Assembly: GCA_934202005.1 (NCBI GenBank)
Contig: CAKPXP010000016.1
Coordinates: 1-48,607 of the forward strand
Direction: 5' to 3'
DNA: 48,607 nucleotides
Origin: an uncultured Selenomonas sp.
GTDB taxonomy: Bacteria; Bacillota; Negativicutes; Selenomonadales; Selenomonadaceae
A program made the translations under genes and the position numbers. A model generated the notes under the pieces. It saw only the letters and a program-made list of their open reading frames with translations, did no database searches and was not told the DNA's origin. Position 1 is the first letter of the stretch. Each line of letters begins with the position of its first letter. Of the stretch, positions 1 to 8,516 are shown one piece after another.

Positions 1-1
1 T

Positions 2-30
2 ATATTACCTCATCCGTTTCGGCTTGTCAA
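2..30 (-). promoter_or_regulatory. Strong sigma-70 promoter pointing left out of the window
   Basis: On the minus strand TTGACA (25-30) and TAATAT (2-7) are separated by exactly 17 bases. It is the second of two near-identical promoters about 125 bp apart, both reading out of the left edge. Tandem consensus promoters like these usually drive rRNA or tRNA operons; the transcribed gene itself lies outside the window, so that identity is inference. Confidence 0.75.
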
Positions 31-126
31 GAACTTTTTGAATTTATTTTCGCAAGCTCTCAAGACGTCCGGGATTCAGCTGCCGGCGGCTTTTGCGCTC
101 GTGGCTGCCTGCCGCCGACTCGTAAT

Positions 127-155
127 ATATTACACGGTTGCTTGCTCCTTGTCAA
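127..155 (-). promoter_or_regulatory. Upstream tandem sigma-70 promoter pointing left
   Basis: The minus strand reads TTGACA (150-155), a 17-base spacer, then TAATAT (127-132). Both this copy and the one at 2-30 begin TTGACAAG and end in TAATAT, which suggests a P1/P2 pair for a highly expressed leftward unit, probably stable RNA. Confidence 0.75.
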
Positions 156-248
156 TGGCTTTTTGCAAAGTTTTTTCCTTTACTTTCTTTAGTACCTGGT
201 ATAAGATTTATCGTGTTACCAAACTATGATTGAAAGAAGGGGTTATTT

Positions 249-1739
249 ATGTTCGTACAAGATCTCGCTAAGCGAGGCCGCCCAGAGGATCTCGCCATCA
301 TCGATCATGAACGACGCTGTACATATGAAGCATTCGCCCAGGCCGTGGAGAACTGCCGCGACCGCCTTGCGGCGGCAGGCGTCCGCCCGGGCGACCGCGT
401 CGGTATCTTCTCGCGCAACAGCGCCGATTTCGTCTTCGCGTATTTCGGCATCGTGAGCCTCGGCGCGCTCGCCGTGCCGATCAACTTCCAGCTTTCGGCG
501 CGTGAGGTCGCGTTCATCATCAAGGACGCGGGCATCCAGCACATCCTCACCTACCAGCCGCTGAACCTCGTCGACGCGCTCGCACAGCTGCGCTACGATG
601 CACGCGTCACGCAGCACGACATCAAGCTCGCGAGCAAGAAGCAGCCCGGCCTGCCGCCCGCGCCTGCGCTCCCGGCTGCCTTTGACGATCAGCATCCCTG
701 TGCGATCATCTACACATCGGGTACGACGGGCACGCCGAAGGGCGCCGTGCTCTCGCACCGCAACCTCATCGCCAACGCGCAGCAGATGGAGATCATGCAC
801 TGCCGTCCGGAGCACAAAGTGCTCTGCGTGCTGCCGATGTACCACGCCTTCGGCTGGACCTGCTCAGCGATCTATCCCTTTTACTGTGGCGCGACTGTCG
901 TCATCCTCGACCAGTTTACGCCGAAGGAGACGATCAGCACGATCCGCCGCGAGGCCATCAACGACCTCTACGTCGTACCGTCCATCTGCAGCCTGCTCAC
1001 GAAGCTCGCAACTGCGGAAGATATGAGGAGCGTCCGCCTCGTCGTCTCCGGCGGCACGACACTGCCACTCAAGATCGAGCAGGACTTCATGGAAAAGTTC
1101 GGCGTCGATATCTGCGAGGGCTACGGCCTCTCGGAGACGAGCCCTGTCGTGACGATGAACCCGCCCGGCCATGCCAAGGTCGGCTCGATCGGTTCTGTCT
1201 TGAAAAACATCGATTGGCGCATCGTCGATGCCAACGGCAACGATGTCCCCTACGGCGAGGCCGGCGAGTTCCTCGTCAAGGGGCCGAACATCATGCTCGG
1301 CTACTGGAACAACGAGGAGGCTACGCAGGAGGCCATGCGCGGCGGCTATTTCCACACGGGCGACGTCGCGCGCCGGGACAAGGACGGCTATTTCTACATC
1401 ATCGACCGCCTCAAGGACATGATCATCAGCATGGGTGAGAATATCTATCCGCGCGAAGTCGAGGAGCTCATCTATCAGTTCCCCGGCGTCGCGGAGGCGG
1501 CCGTCATCGGCATCGAGGACAAACTGCGCGGACAGGCGGGTGCCTGCTTCTACAGCCTGCACGAGGGCGCGACGATCAATATCCGCGAGCTCAAGAAATT
1601 CCTCCAGACGAACCTCGCTCTTTACAAGATTCCGCGCGAGTTCCACGAGCTGCCGCACCTGCCGCGCACCGCGACGGGAAAAATCGCGAAGCGCGTCATC
1701 CTCAAGGAATTCATGGATCAGAAGGCGCTGAAAAAATGA
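249..1739 (+). CDS. AMP-forming acyl-CoA ligase
   Basis: This 496-residue member of the ANL superfamily activates a carboxylic acid with ATP and transfers the acyl group to coenzyme A. The phosphate loop YTSGTTGTPKG starts near residue 155, the YGLSETSP motif follows near 290, the hinge region (GDVARRDKDGYFYIIDRLKD) near 375-395, and the catalytic lysine sits in PRTATGKIAK near the C-terminus. The length is slightly short for a long-chain enzyme (often 510-560), so substrate chain length cannot be set. The ATG follows GAAAGAAGGGG. It stands alone: a terminator at 1860-1893 separates it from the convergent arabinose genes. An extended -10 (TGGTATAAG, about 199-207) may drive it. Confidence 0.88.
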   Translation: MFVQDLAKRGRPEDLAIIDHERRCTYEAFAQAVENCRDRLAAAGVRPGDRVGIFSRNSADFVFAYFGIVSLGALAVPINFQLSAREVAFIIKDAGIQHILTYQPLNLVDALAQLRYDARVTQHDIKLASKKQPGLPPAPALPAAFDDQHPCAIIYTSGTTGTPKGAVLSHRNLIANAQQMEIMHCRPEHKVLCVLPMYHAFGWTCSAIYPFYCGATVVILDQFTPKETISTIRREAINDLYVVPSICSLLTKLATAEDMRSVRLVVSGGTTLPLKIEQDFMEKFGVDICEGYGLSETSPVVTMNPPGHAKVGSIGSVLKNIDWRIVDANGNDVPYGEAGEFLVKGPNIMLGYWNNEEATQEAMRGGYFHTGDVARRDKDGYFYIIDRLKDMIISMGENIYPREVEELIYQFPGVAEAAVIGIEDKLRGQAGACFYSLHEGATINIRELKKFLQTNLALYKIPREFHELPHLPRTATGKIAKRVILKEFMDQKALKK

Positions 1740-1859
1740 CGCCGCGGCCGCCGTGCGCTGCCGCGATGAACGCCTCGATGTCCCATCTCCTCCCGTAAAG
1801 GCGAACGATCTGCGGACAAAATAGCCAAAACTCTCCTATCCCACTACACCCAGACAAAC

Positions 1860-1893
1860 AAAGCATCCCGGAGCGGCCGCTCCGGGATGCTTT
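1860..1893. terminator. Bidirectional terminator between acyl-CoA ligase and araA
   Basis: A perfect 34-base palindrome begins AAAGCATCCCGGAGC and ends in its complement GCTCCGGGATGCTTT. The A and T ends supply a T-tract in both directions, which suits two convergent genes. Confidence 0.85.
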
Positions 1894-2024
1894 GCTTTCG
1901 TGACTGAGGATGTGATTGCGCTTCCCTGCACGCCGCTGCCGCCCAGGGAAACGAAGCGGCGGGAGCACGCTCACCGCGCGCCCAGCGGGGGAGATTGCCA
2001 GGCGCGCAGCGCGCAGGGGACGGC

Positions 2025-3449
2025 TCAGCAGATCTCGACAAGCTCCATGCCGAGCATGACGCCGAGGTCGTGGATCTGCGATTCCTTGAGGCGGAACGAG
2101 AGCACGGTATGGTGGCCGCCGCCCGCCTGGATCCAGGCCGTCGCGCCCTCTTTGAGGCCGACTTTCGGCGTCCAGAGCTGCTTGGCCACGGGGAGGTGCG
2201 GCGTCTCGGCCTCGGCGCGCCGGCAGGTGACGGGGTAGCTGATGAGGCGAAAGCCGTCGCGGAAGTCCGCGACCGTGCAGTCGATGCCCTCGCCGTCCGC
2301 GCCCGTGAAGACGAGGCGCGCGGGGTCGTCCTTGCCGCCGATGTCGAGCGGGTGCACCTCGACGCGTGGCTGGTCGCTCGCGATGGTCGGGTCGACCTCG
2401 AGCATGTGCGCACCGAGGATGGCCTCGTGGCCCTTGCGCAGGTCGAGCGTGTAGTCCTCCATGAAGACCGTGCGGTCGTTGTGCGCCATGATCTTGAGCA
2501 GGCGCGTGAGCGCGGCCGTCTTCCAGTCGCCCTCGGCGCCAAAGCCGTAGCCGTCGCGCATCAAAAGCTGCGACGCGAGGCCCGGCAGCTGCTTGAGGCC
2601 CTTGAGATCCTCGAAGTTCGTGCAGAACGCCGTATAGCCGCGGTCGTCGAGAAATTTCTTGATGCCGAGGTACTCGCGGAGCTGGTAGCGCACGGAGCGC
2701 TCGAAGGCCGCCGCGTCGTTTTCCTGCGGATTCAGCGCGTACGTCTCCTTGAGCTTCGCGTACTCCGCGTCGATGGCCTCCTCCGTGACAGCGTCGACGA
2801 CGGCCACGAGGTCGCCGACGGGCCAGTAGTCGACGGTCCAGCCGAGCTGGATCTCCGCCTGGACCTTGTCGCCCTCCGTGACGGCGACGTTGCGCATCGT
2901 GTCGCCAAAGCGGCAGACCTTGATGCGGAAGCTCTCGTTATAGGCGACGGCGACGTCCTCCCAGTCGGCGATCTCCTGCTGCACCTCCTCGTCGCCCCAC
3001 CAGCCGTAGACGATCTTGTTCTTGAGGCCGAGGCGGGCGTTGAGGTAGCCGTATTCGCGGTCGCCGTGCGCGCTCTGGTTCAGGTTCATATAGTCGAAAT
3101 CGATCGTGTCGTAGGGGATGCTGTCGAGGTACTGCGTCGCGAGGTGCAGCAGCGGCTTCTGCAGCAGCACCGTGCCGCGAATCCAGTTCTTCGCGGGGGA
3201 GAAGGTGTGCATCCAGGTGATGACGCCCGCGACTTCGTCGTGATAGTTGACGTCTTTCATGAACTGCGTGATGCCGTCCGCCGTCGTCATGACGCCCTTG
3301 CAGACGACCTTGTACGGCAGCTTGCCGCTCTCGTTGAGCTTGTCGGCGACGGCCTGCGCGTCGCGCGCGACGTTCTTGAGCTGCTCCTCGCCGTAGAGGA
3401 ACTGCGAGCCGGCGACGAACCAGAATTCATAGTCTCTGATCTTTTCCAT
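2025..3449 (-). CDS. araA: L-arabinose isomerase
   Basis: This 474-residue enzyme interconverts L-arabinose and L-ribulose in the cytoplasm, the first step of arabinose use. It begins with the family-typical [15 protein letters not shown], has the [10 protein letters not shown] segment near residue 75, acidic active-site segments (FEDLK and [12 protein letters not shown]) around 270-310, the metal-binding [16 protein letters not shown] near 355, and GGGHHTVLS near the C-terminus. The length matches AraA proteins (about 470-500). The ATG follows AAGGAAGT. It is the last gene of the leftward araK-araD-araA operon, 65 bp behind araD. Confidence 0.96.
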   Translation of the reverse strand: MEKIRDYEFWFVAGSQFLYGEEQLKNVARDAQAVADKLNESGKLPYKVVCKGVMTTADGITQFMKDVNYHDEVAGVITWMHTFSPAKNWIRGTVLLQKPLLHLATQYLDSIPYDTIDFDYMNLNQSAHGDREYGYLNARLGLKNKIVYGWWGDEEVQQEIADWEDVAVAYNESFRIKVCRFGDTMRNVAVTEGDKVQAEIQLGWTVDYWPVGDLVAVVDAVTEEAIDAEYAKLKETYALNPQENDAAAFERSVRYQLREYLGIKKFLDDRGYTAFCTNFEDLKGLKQLPGLASQLLMRDGYGFGAEGDWKTAALTRLLKIMAHNDRTVFMEDYTLDLRKGHEAILGAHMLEVDPTIASDQPRVEVHPLDIGGKDDPARLVFTGADGEGIDCTVADFRDGFRLISYPVTCRRAEAETPHLPVAKQLWTPKVGLKEGATAWIQAGGGHHTVLSFRLKESQIHDLGVMLGMELVEIC

Positions 3450-3514
3450 AACGGTGACTTCCTTTCTCTATGAGACGCTGTCAAGCCGCTGAGTCCTGCA
3501 GCAGCGGTATTTCT

Positions 3515-4219
3515 CTATTTCTGCGCCTGCCCATAGTAGGCATGGGCGCCGTGCTTGCGGAAATAATGCTTGTCGAGCAGGTACTGCGGCACGCGGCAGT
3601 CGGCGCGCGTGAGCTGCAGCGCGTGGTAGTTCATCTCGGCGACGACGTCGAGCACCTTCGCGTTCTCGACGGCCTTCTTCGGCGTCGGACCCCAGGTGAA
3701 CGGGCCGTGCTGGCGCACGAGGACGGCGGGGACGGCGTCGGGATCGAGGCCCAGCTTGCTGAACGTGCGCACGATGACCTTGCCCGTGTTCTCCTCGTAG
3801 GCGCCCTCGATCTCTTCCTGCGTCAGCGCGTCCGTCACGGGCACGTCGCCGTAGAAGCTGTCGGCATGCGTCGTGCCCATGGCCTCGATGGGGAGCCCCG
3901 CCTCGGCGAAGGCGACGGCCCACGGGGAATGCGTGTGAACGACAGCGCCGAGCGTCGGGAACTCCTGATAGAGCACGCGGTGCGTCGGCGTGTCGCTCGA
4001 CGGGTTCAGCTCGCCCTCGACGACCTTCCCCGTCTCGAGATCGACGAGCACGATGTCCTCGGGCCGCAGCGTCTCGTAGGGAACGCCCGACGGCTTGATG
4101 GCGAAGATGCCGCGCTCACGGTCGATGCCTGAGACGTTGCCCCAGGTGAATGTCACGATGCCGTATTTCGGCAGGAGGAGATTGGCTTCATAGACTTCTT
4201 GCTTGAGGGATTCCAGCAT
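3515..4219 (-). CDS. araD: L-ribulose-5-phosphate 4-epimerase
   Basis: This 234-residue class II aldolase-family enzyme converts L-ribulose 5-phosphate to D-xylulose 5-phosphate, which enters the pentose phosphate pathway. It shows the phosphate-binding TWGNVSG near residue 26, the zinc ligands in VHTHSPWA near residue 93, the catalytic region THADSFYGDVP, and the third zinc ligand in VRQHGPFTWG near 170. The start chosen (MLESLKQEV) has AAAGGAG eight bases upstream; the same frame runs on upstream but overlaps araK and is unlikely to be used. It begins 17 bp after the araK stop. Confidence 0.95.
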   Translation of the reverse strand: MLESLKQEVYEANLLLPKYGIVTFTWGNVSGIDRERGIFAIKPSGVPYETLRPEDIVLVDLETGKVVEGELNPSSDTPTHRVLYQEFPTLGAVVHTHSPWAVAFAEAGLPIEAMGTTHADSFYGDVPVTDALTQEEIEGAYEENTGKVIVRTFSKLGLDPDAVPAVLVRQHGPFTWGPTPKKAVENAKVLDVVAEMNYHALQLTRADCRVPQYLLDKHYFRKHGAHAYYGQAQK

Positions 4220-4236
4220 AGAACCGCTCCTTTCTC

Positions 4237-5856
4237 TCACGCGTGGTCGGAGATCACGGCCGCGCCGCGCTCCACGGCGAGGCCCTTCTGATAGGCAGCG
4301 AGGAACGCCTGCGCGCCGCGCCTGCCCGCCTCGGTCGGCGCGAGCGTCGTCCGCTCCGCCTGCGGGAAAGCCGTCTCGTCGAGGAAGTCCTCGAGAGTCT
4401 CGCCCGCGTGCCATTTCGCGAAGACCGCGAGCACCGCCATGCCCCAGGGGCCGCCCTCGCCCGCCGTCTTCATGACGGAGATGGGGAGGCCGAGGCAGTC
4501 GGCGAGCGCCTGCTGCGCGATGACCGGCGTCTTGAAGAGGCCGCCCTGCGCGATCATGACGTCCGTCTCGACACCCTCCTCGCCCGCGAGGATGTCCATG
4601 CCGAGCCGCAGCGGCGCGAAGCAGCCGTAGAGCTGCGCGCGCATGAAATTCGCGAGGTTCATGCGGCTGTGCGGCGTGCGCACGAAGAGCGGCCGGCCCT
4701 CCTCGACCTCCGTGATGTTCTCGCCGGAGAGGCAGCTGTAATTGAGCAGTCCGCCCGCGTCCGCGTCCGCCTCTCTCGACGCGCCGAGCAGCGTCCCGTA
4801 GAGCTCCTTGCCCGCAAGCGGCCGGCCGATGGCCGCGGCGAACTCGCCGAAGAGCTTCACCCACGCGTTGAGGTCGCTCGTGCAGTTGTTCGTGTGCACC
4901 ATCGCGACGGGCGCGCCCGCAGGTGTCGTGACCACGTCGATGTCGCGGTGCACCTGCCGCAGCGGCGCGTCGAGGACATTCATCGAGAACGCCGACGTGC
5001 CGACGCTGATGTTGCCCGTGCGCTTGCGCACGGCGTTCGTGCTGACCATGCCCGTGCCCGCGTCGCCCTCCGGCGGCGCCAGGAGCGCGCCCGGCGCGAG
5101 CTGGCCGCTGAGGTCGAGGAGACGCGCGCCCTCCGCCGTGAGATGGCCCGCGCACGCGCCCGCGCGCAGCACGCGCGGCAGGATATCGAGGAGCCGCCAC
5201 GGCTGCGCCTTGACGCGCGGCAGCGCATCGAACTTCGCTGCAAGCGCCGCATCATAGGTGCCGCTCGCCTCGTCGACGGGGAACATCCCCGACGCGTCGC
5301 CGATGCCGAGCACCCGCTCGCCCGAGAGCCGCCAGTGCACATACCCGGCGAGCGTCGTGAGGAAATCGATCTCCTTGACCGACGCCTCGCCGTTCAGGAT
5401 GGCCTGATAGAGATGCGCGATGCTCCAGCGCTGCGGTATATTGAAGGAAAACGCCTCCGTGAGCGCGTCGGCCGCCTCGCCCGTGATGTTGTTGCGCCAC
5501 GTGCGGAAGGCCGCGAGCTGCCGCCCGTCGCTTGCAAACGGCAGATAGCCGTGCATCATCGCGCTGACGCCGATGCTGCCGAGCGCCTGGAGCGGCGCCT
5601 GGTAGCGCGCGGAGACCTGCGCCTTGATCTCCGTGAAGCAGGTCTGGATCCCGGCCCAGACCTGCTCGAGATCATACGTCCAGATCCCGTCCTCGAGCTG
5701 GTTCTCCCAGCCATAGCTCGCCGACGCGAGCGTCCGGCAATCTTTGCCGACGAGCACCGCCTTGATATTCGTCGAGCCGAGCTCGATGCCGAGCGCCGTC
5801 TCGCCCGCGCGGATCTCCTGCGCCCGGCGTGCTTCCTCCTGGCGATTTTTTGCCAT
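4237..5856 (-). CDS. araK: FGGY-family ribulokinase of the non-AraB type (AraK-like)
   Basis: The 539-residue protein carries an FGGY kinase N-terminus (GIELGSTNIKAVLVG near residue 20) and ATP-site segments further on (DAGTGMVSTNAV; GGLFKTPVIAQQALAD; GEGGPWGMAVLA). It most resembles the second FGGY type found beside araD and araA in Clostridium, shown to be ribulokinase and called AraK in C. acetobutylicum; classical AraB looks different. From its position it should phosphorylate L-ribulose. The start (MAKNRQEEAR) has AGGAGG seven bases upstream; an ATG further upstream has no such site. It is first in the leftward operon, behind a TTGACA-17-TATTGT promoter. Substrate is inferred from family and context. 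Confidence 0.85.
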   Translation of the reverse strand: MAKNRQEEARRAQEIRAGETALGIELGSTNIKAVLVGKDCRTLASASYGWENQLEDGIWTYDLEQVWAGIQTCFTEIKAQVSARYQAPLQALGSIGVSAMMHGYLPFASDGRQLAAFRTWRNNITGEAADALTEAFSFNIPQRWSIAHLYQAILNGEASVKEIDFLTTLAGYVHWRLSGERVLGIGDASGMFPVDEASGTYDAALAAKFDALPRVKAQPWRLLDILPRVLRAGACAGHLTAEGARLLDLSGQLAPGALLAPPEGDAGTGMVSTNAVRKRTGNISVGTSAFSMNVLDAPLRQVHRDIDVVTTPAGAPVAMVHTNNCTSDLNAWVKLFGEFAAAIGRPLAGKELYGTLLGASREADADAGGLLNYSCLSGENITEVEEGRPLFVRTPHSRMNLANFMRAQLYGCFAPLRLGMDILAGEEGVETDVMIAQGGLFKTPVIAQQALADCLGLPISVMKTAGEGGPWGMAVLAVFAKWHAGETLEDFLDETAFPQAERTTLAPTEAGRRGAQAFLAAYQKGLAVERGAAVISDHA

Positions 5857-5903
5857 AAGGCGTCCCTCCTCATATGATAGAAGCTCATGAATTTGCAACA
5901 TAC

Positions 5904-5917
5904 TGTGTTCGAGCACA
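5904..5917. promoter_or_regulatory. Candidate operator of the araK promoter
   Basis: The imperfect palindrome TGTGTTCGAGCACA (12 of 14 positions symmetric) lies 14 bases after the araK -10 box, over the start of the message. Read on the minus strand it is TGTGCTCGAACACA, nearly the same as the site at 6134-6150 placed equally behind the transporter promoter. Binding by a common repressor is inference; no regulator gene is nearby. Confidence 0.55.
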
Positions 5918-5931
5918 CTTTTATAACCCCT

Positions 5932-5960
5932 ACAATACATCAGCTCTTTCCTTTTGTCAA
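5932..5960 (-). promoter_or_regulatory. araK-araD-araA promoter
   Basis: On the minus strand TTGACA (5955-5960), a 17-base spacer and TATTGT (5932-5937). It faces away from the transporter promoter, with a leader of about 70 bases before araK. Confidence 0.8.
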
Positions 5961-6092
5961 TCTTTATCTTATTTTATCGCGCGCAAAAGAATTACCGCTG
6001 ATTTCCCGTATGGATTTTCTTTTGTTGCCCATGTTTGCTAAGTGTTTTTACGGATTTAACGGAAATTCTTCTTGAACTGCTAGAATTTTCTA

Positions 6093-6121
6093 TTGACAGC
6101 GATAAAAAAAGCGTTTATCAT
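6093..6121 (+). promoter_or_regulatory. Sugar ABC transporter operon promoter
   Basis: TTGACA (6093-6098), 17 bases, then TATCAT (6116-6121). The expected start near 6128 gives a leader of about 107 bases that begins with the candidate operator at 6134. Confidence 0.85.
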
Positions 6122-6133
6122 CGTAATTAGAAA

Positions 6134-6150
6134 ATGTGCTCGGGAACATA
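6134..6150. promoter_or_regulatory. Candidate operator of the transporter promoter
   Basis: ATGTGCTCGGGAACATA lies 13 bases past the -10 box. It shares TGTGCTCG and the AACA core with the araK operator at the same distance from its own -10 box, and both are preceded by a run of A. Confidence 0.5.
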
Positions 6151-6234
6151 CCGCCGCAGAACAGACGATATGGCGAGAGCGCGGGGAAAGACTCTTTGGG
6201 AAGGTTTTTGCTTTATGAGTTAGGAGGTAGCAAC

Positions 6235-7395
6235 ATGAAGATGAATTGGCATGGTGCGAAGCGCATCCTATGTGCGATCGCGATGTTCGTGCTCTGCGCG
6301 TTCGCGCTCACCGGCTGCGGTACGCAGGCGACGAAGCAGCAGGGCGCGCCTGACAAGGTGAAGATCGGCGTCTCCATCTGGAGCTCGACGGATGTGCTCG
6401 GCTCCCAGTGCAAGCGCATCCTCGATGAGGCCGCGGACGCGCTCGGCGTAGAGCTCGTCTACGTCGACCAGGGACATGTATCGGAGAAGGTCACGGCCTC
6501 CGTCGAGACGCTCGTCGCCTCCGGCTGCCAGGGCATCATTATCTGCAACTCGTCCGACACGGAGATGGCTTCCGCCATCAAGACGGCCAACGACAACGGC
6601 GTCTACCTGGCGCAGTTCTTCCGCATCATCAACAAGGACAAGAACCCGGATATCTACGCACAGGCGCTCAAGTCCCCGTACTACATCGGCGCTGTGCATG
6701 AGAACGAGGTAGAGAACGGCAAGCAGCTCGTCAAGATCCTTCTCGACAAGGGCTGCCGCGACATCGGCCTCATCGGCTGGGAGCAGGGCGACGCGACCTG
6801 GCTCGGCCGCTGGGAAGGCTACAAGGCCGGCATCGAGGATTGGAACACGAACCATCCGGACGACCAGGCGAAACTCTCTGACCCGCAGTACGCAGGCACG
6901 TCCTCCGAGGGCGGCGCGAAAGCTGCCGAGGCTCTCATGAGCGCGGATCCGAAGCTCGACGCCCTCATCCCCGCAGGCGGCGGCGGCGACCCGCTCCAGG
7001 GCGCGATCGCAGCGGTCGAGCGCGCTGGCAAGACGGGCACCATCAAGATCGTCTCCACGGACTTCCTGCCGGATCTCGGCGAGCGTCTCCAGAACGGCTC
7101 CATCGCCGGCGAGTCTGGCGGCCACTACTGCGACCCGCTCTACGCGTTCATGATGGTCTACAACGCCATCAAGGGCAACAACAAGGAGGTCGCGAACAAC
7201 TTCGTCGATATGGAGTTCCCGTACCTCTACGTATCCTCCCCGCAGGACTACGGCGAGTATGACAAGTATTTCGTCCAGAATCTCCCCTTCACGAAGGATG
7301 AGCTCGTAGAGATGTCCAAGATGACGCTCGACCAGCTCAAGGAATCCGCTGCGAAGCTCTCCATCGCTGACGCCGCAGCTCGTTCCGGCAAATAA
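6235..7395 (+). CDS. Sugar ABC transporter substrate-binding lipoprotein
   Basis: This 386-residue periplasmic-binding protein of the RbsB/LacI-like fold has a signal sequence with lipobox (CAFALTGCG, acylated Cys near residue 26), so it should be anchored in the inner membrane. The mature part starts KVKIGVSIWSSTD and shows VETLVASGCQGIIICNSS and LDKGCRDIGLIGWEQGD, typical of the two lobes. The start is set by TAGGAGGT six bases upstream of MKMNWHG; an upstream in-frame ATG has no such site. It is first of four transporter genes and divergent from the arabinose enzymes, so L-arabinose or an arabinose-containing sugar is the likely ligand (inference). Confidence 0.9.
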   Translation: MKMNWHGAKRILCAIAMFVLCAFALTGCGTQATKQQGAPDKVKIGVSIWSSTDVLGSQCKRILDEAADALGVELVYVDQGHVSEKVTASVETLVASGCQGIIICNSSDTEMASAIKTANDNGVYLAQFFRIINKDKNPDIYAQALKSPYYIGAVHENEVENGKQLVKILLDKGCRDIGLIGWEQGDATWLGRWEGYKAGIEDWNTNHPDDQAKLSDPQYAGTSSEGGAKAAEALMSADPKLDALIPAGGGGDPLQGAIAAVERAGKTGTIKIVSTDFLPDLGERLQNGSIAGESGGHYCDPLYAFMMVYNAIKGNNKEVANNFVDMEFPYLYVSSPQDYGEYDKYFVQNLPFTKDELVEMSKMTLDQLKESAAKLSIADAAARSGK

Positions 7396-7443
7396 GTCAT
7401 CGCATCGAAACGGCTTGCCTGCGCCTCGCAGCAAGCGTATGAG

Positions 7444-7475
7444 GATAGCCAGTATCAGATGTGATACTGGCTATC
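7444..7475 (+). promoter_or_regulatory. Intra-operon hairpin after the binding-protein gene
   Basis: A perfect 13-bp stem (GATAGCCAGTATC and its complement) with a six-base loop and no T-run follows the lipoprotein gene. Such hairpins often protect the upstream message end, so binding protein is made in excess over membrane parts. A second, weaker stem (GAACCGC at 7484 with GCGGTTC at 7513) follows and overlaps a degenerate core palindrome (7483-7508). Confidence 0.65.
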
Positions 7476-7538
7476 ATTATGTGGAACCGCTGATGGGATG
7501 ATGATTCCAGCCGCGGTTCATCACTAAGGAGGGGAACT

Positions 7539-8504
7539 ATGGACGCACGCACACAAAGCATGAGCAAGAAAAAACTGTCGTCCACCATCAAGGGATACCT
7601 GATCCTATGCCTGATGATCTTCGTATCCTGGCTCGTGTTCAAACTTCTCACACCGGACAACTTCGGCACCATGGACAACATGCTGAGCTACTTCCAGGCG
7701 AGCCTGATCGCCTCGGCCGGTGCCGTCGGCTTCTACCTCGTCATCGTCATGGGCATGTTCGATTTCTCCATCGGCGCCGCCATCATCCTCGCGAGCATCC
7801 TCGGCTGCAAGCTCGCCGGGATGGGCTACGGCTACCTCGGGCTCCTCGGCGGCTGCCTCCTCACGGGCGCGATCGTCGGCGCCTGCAACGGCTTCTTCTA
7901 CATCAAGCTCCGCATCCCCTCGATGATCATCACGACGGGCCTCGCGCTCATCTACGAGTCGCTCGCCAACATGATCGCGGGCGGTGCCGCGCAGACGCTG
8001 CCCGCGGATCTGCGGCTCTTCGGCCAGATGCCCGGCAACCTCATCCTCGCGCTGCTGACCTTCTTCGCGGCGTACGCCATCCTGAACTACACGAAGATCG
8101 GCACCTACACCTACGCCATCGGCAGCAACGAGTTCATCGCGAAGAACATGGGCATCAACGTCGACCGTTACAAATTCCTCGCGTTCCTCATCAGCGGCAT
8201 CTTCTTCGGCATCATGTCCGTGCTGACGATCTCCTACGGCTCCTCGATGGTCGCCGTCACAGGCATGGCCTCCATGAGCCGCAACTTCATCCCGACCATG
8301 GGCTGCTTCTTCGGTCTTGCCTTCAAGAAATACGGCATCCCCATCCAGGCCATCGTCCTCGGCGAGTTCATGATCAACATCATCTTCTACGGCTTCGTCG
8401 CGCTCGGCGCACCGACGGCCATCCAGGATGTGATCACCGGCTTCGCACTGCTGATCATCGTCGCGCTGACGACGAAGACGGTGAGAAGCGCCATTGTCAA
8501 ATAA
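7539..8504 (+). CDS. Sugar ABC transporter permease (RbsC-like), first copy
   Basis: The 321-residue integral membrane protein belongs to the BPD_transp_2 (RbsC/AraH) family. It has a short cytoplasmic N-terminus, then about eight to ten hydrophobic segments, with the family pattern VMGMFDFSIGAAIILAS near residue 70, the EAA-like cytoplasmic turn NEFIAKNMGINVDRYKF near 200, and a C-terminal ALTTKTVRSAIVK. AAGGAGGGG precedes the ATG. It is followed after 12 bp by the ATPase gene. With the second permease (10032-11003) it probably forms a heterodimeric channel. Confidence 0.9.
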   Translation: MDARTQSMSKKKLSSTIKGYLILCLMIFVSWLVFKLLTPDNFGTMDNMLSYFQASLIASAGAVGFYLVIVMGMFDFSIGAAIILASILGCKLAGMGYGYLGLLGGCLLTGAIVGACNGFFYIKLRIPSMIITTGLALIYESLANMIAGGAAQTLPADLRLFGQMPGNLILALLTFFAAYAILNYTKIGTYTYAIGSNEFIAKNMGINVDRYKFLAFLISGIFFGIMSVLTISYGSSMVAVTGMASMSRNFIPTMGCFFGLAFKKYGIPIQAIVLGEFMINIIFYGFVALGAPTAIQDVITGFALLIIVALTTKTVRSAIVK

Positions 8505-8516
8505 GGGGGTGTAGCA

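Noticed and set aside
1995..3473. Long open frame on the plus strand opposite araA (likewise 4243-5877, 27907-30390, 30574-32064, 36364-38904 plus, and 8547-11093 minus)
   Set aside because: They are antisense to strongly recognised genes, are Arg/Ala/Asp-rich as expected for mirror frames in GC-rich DNA, and lack ribosome sites and family features.
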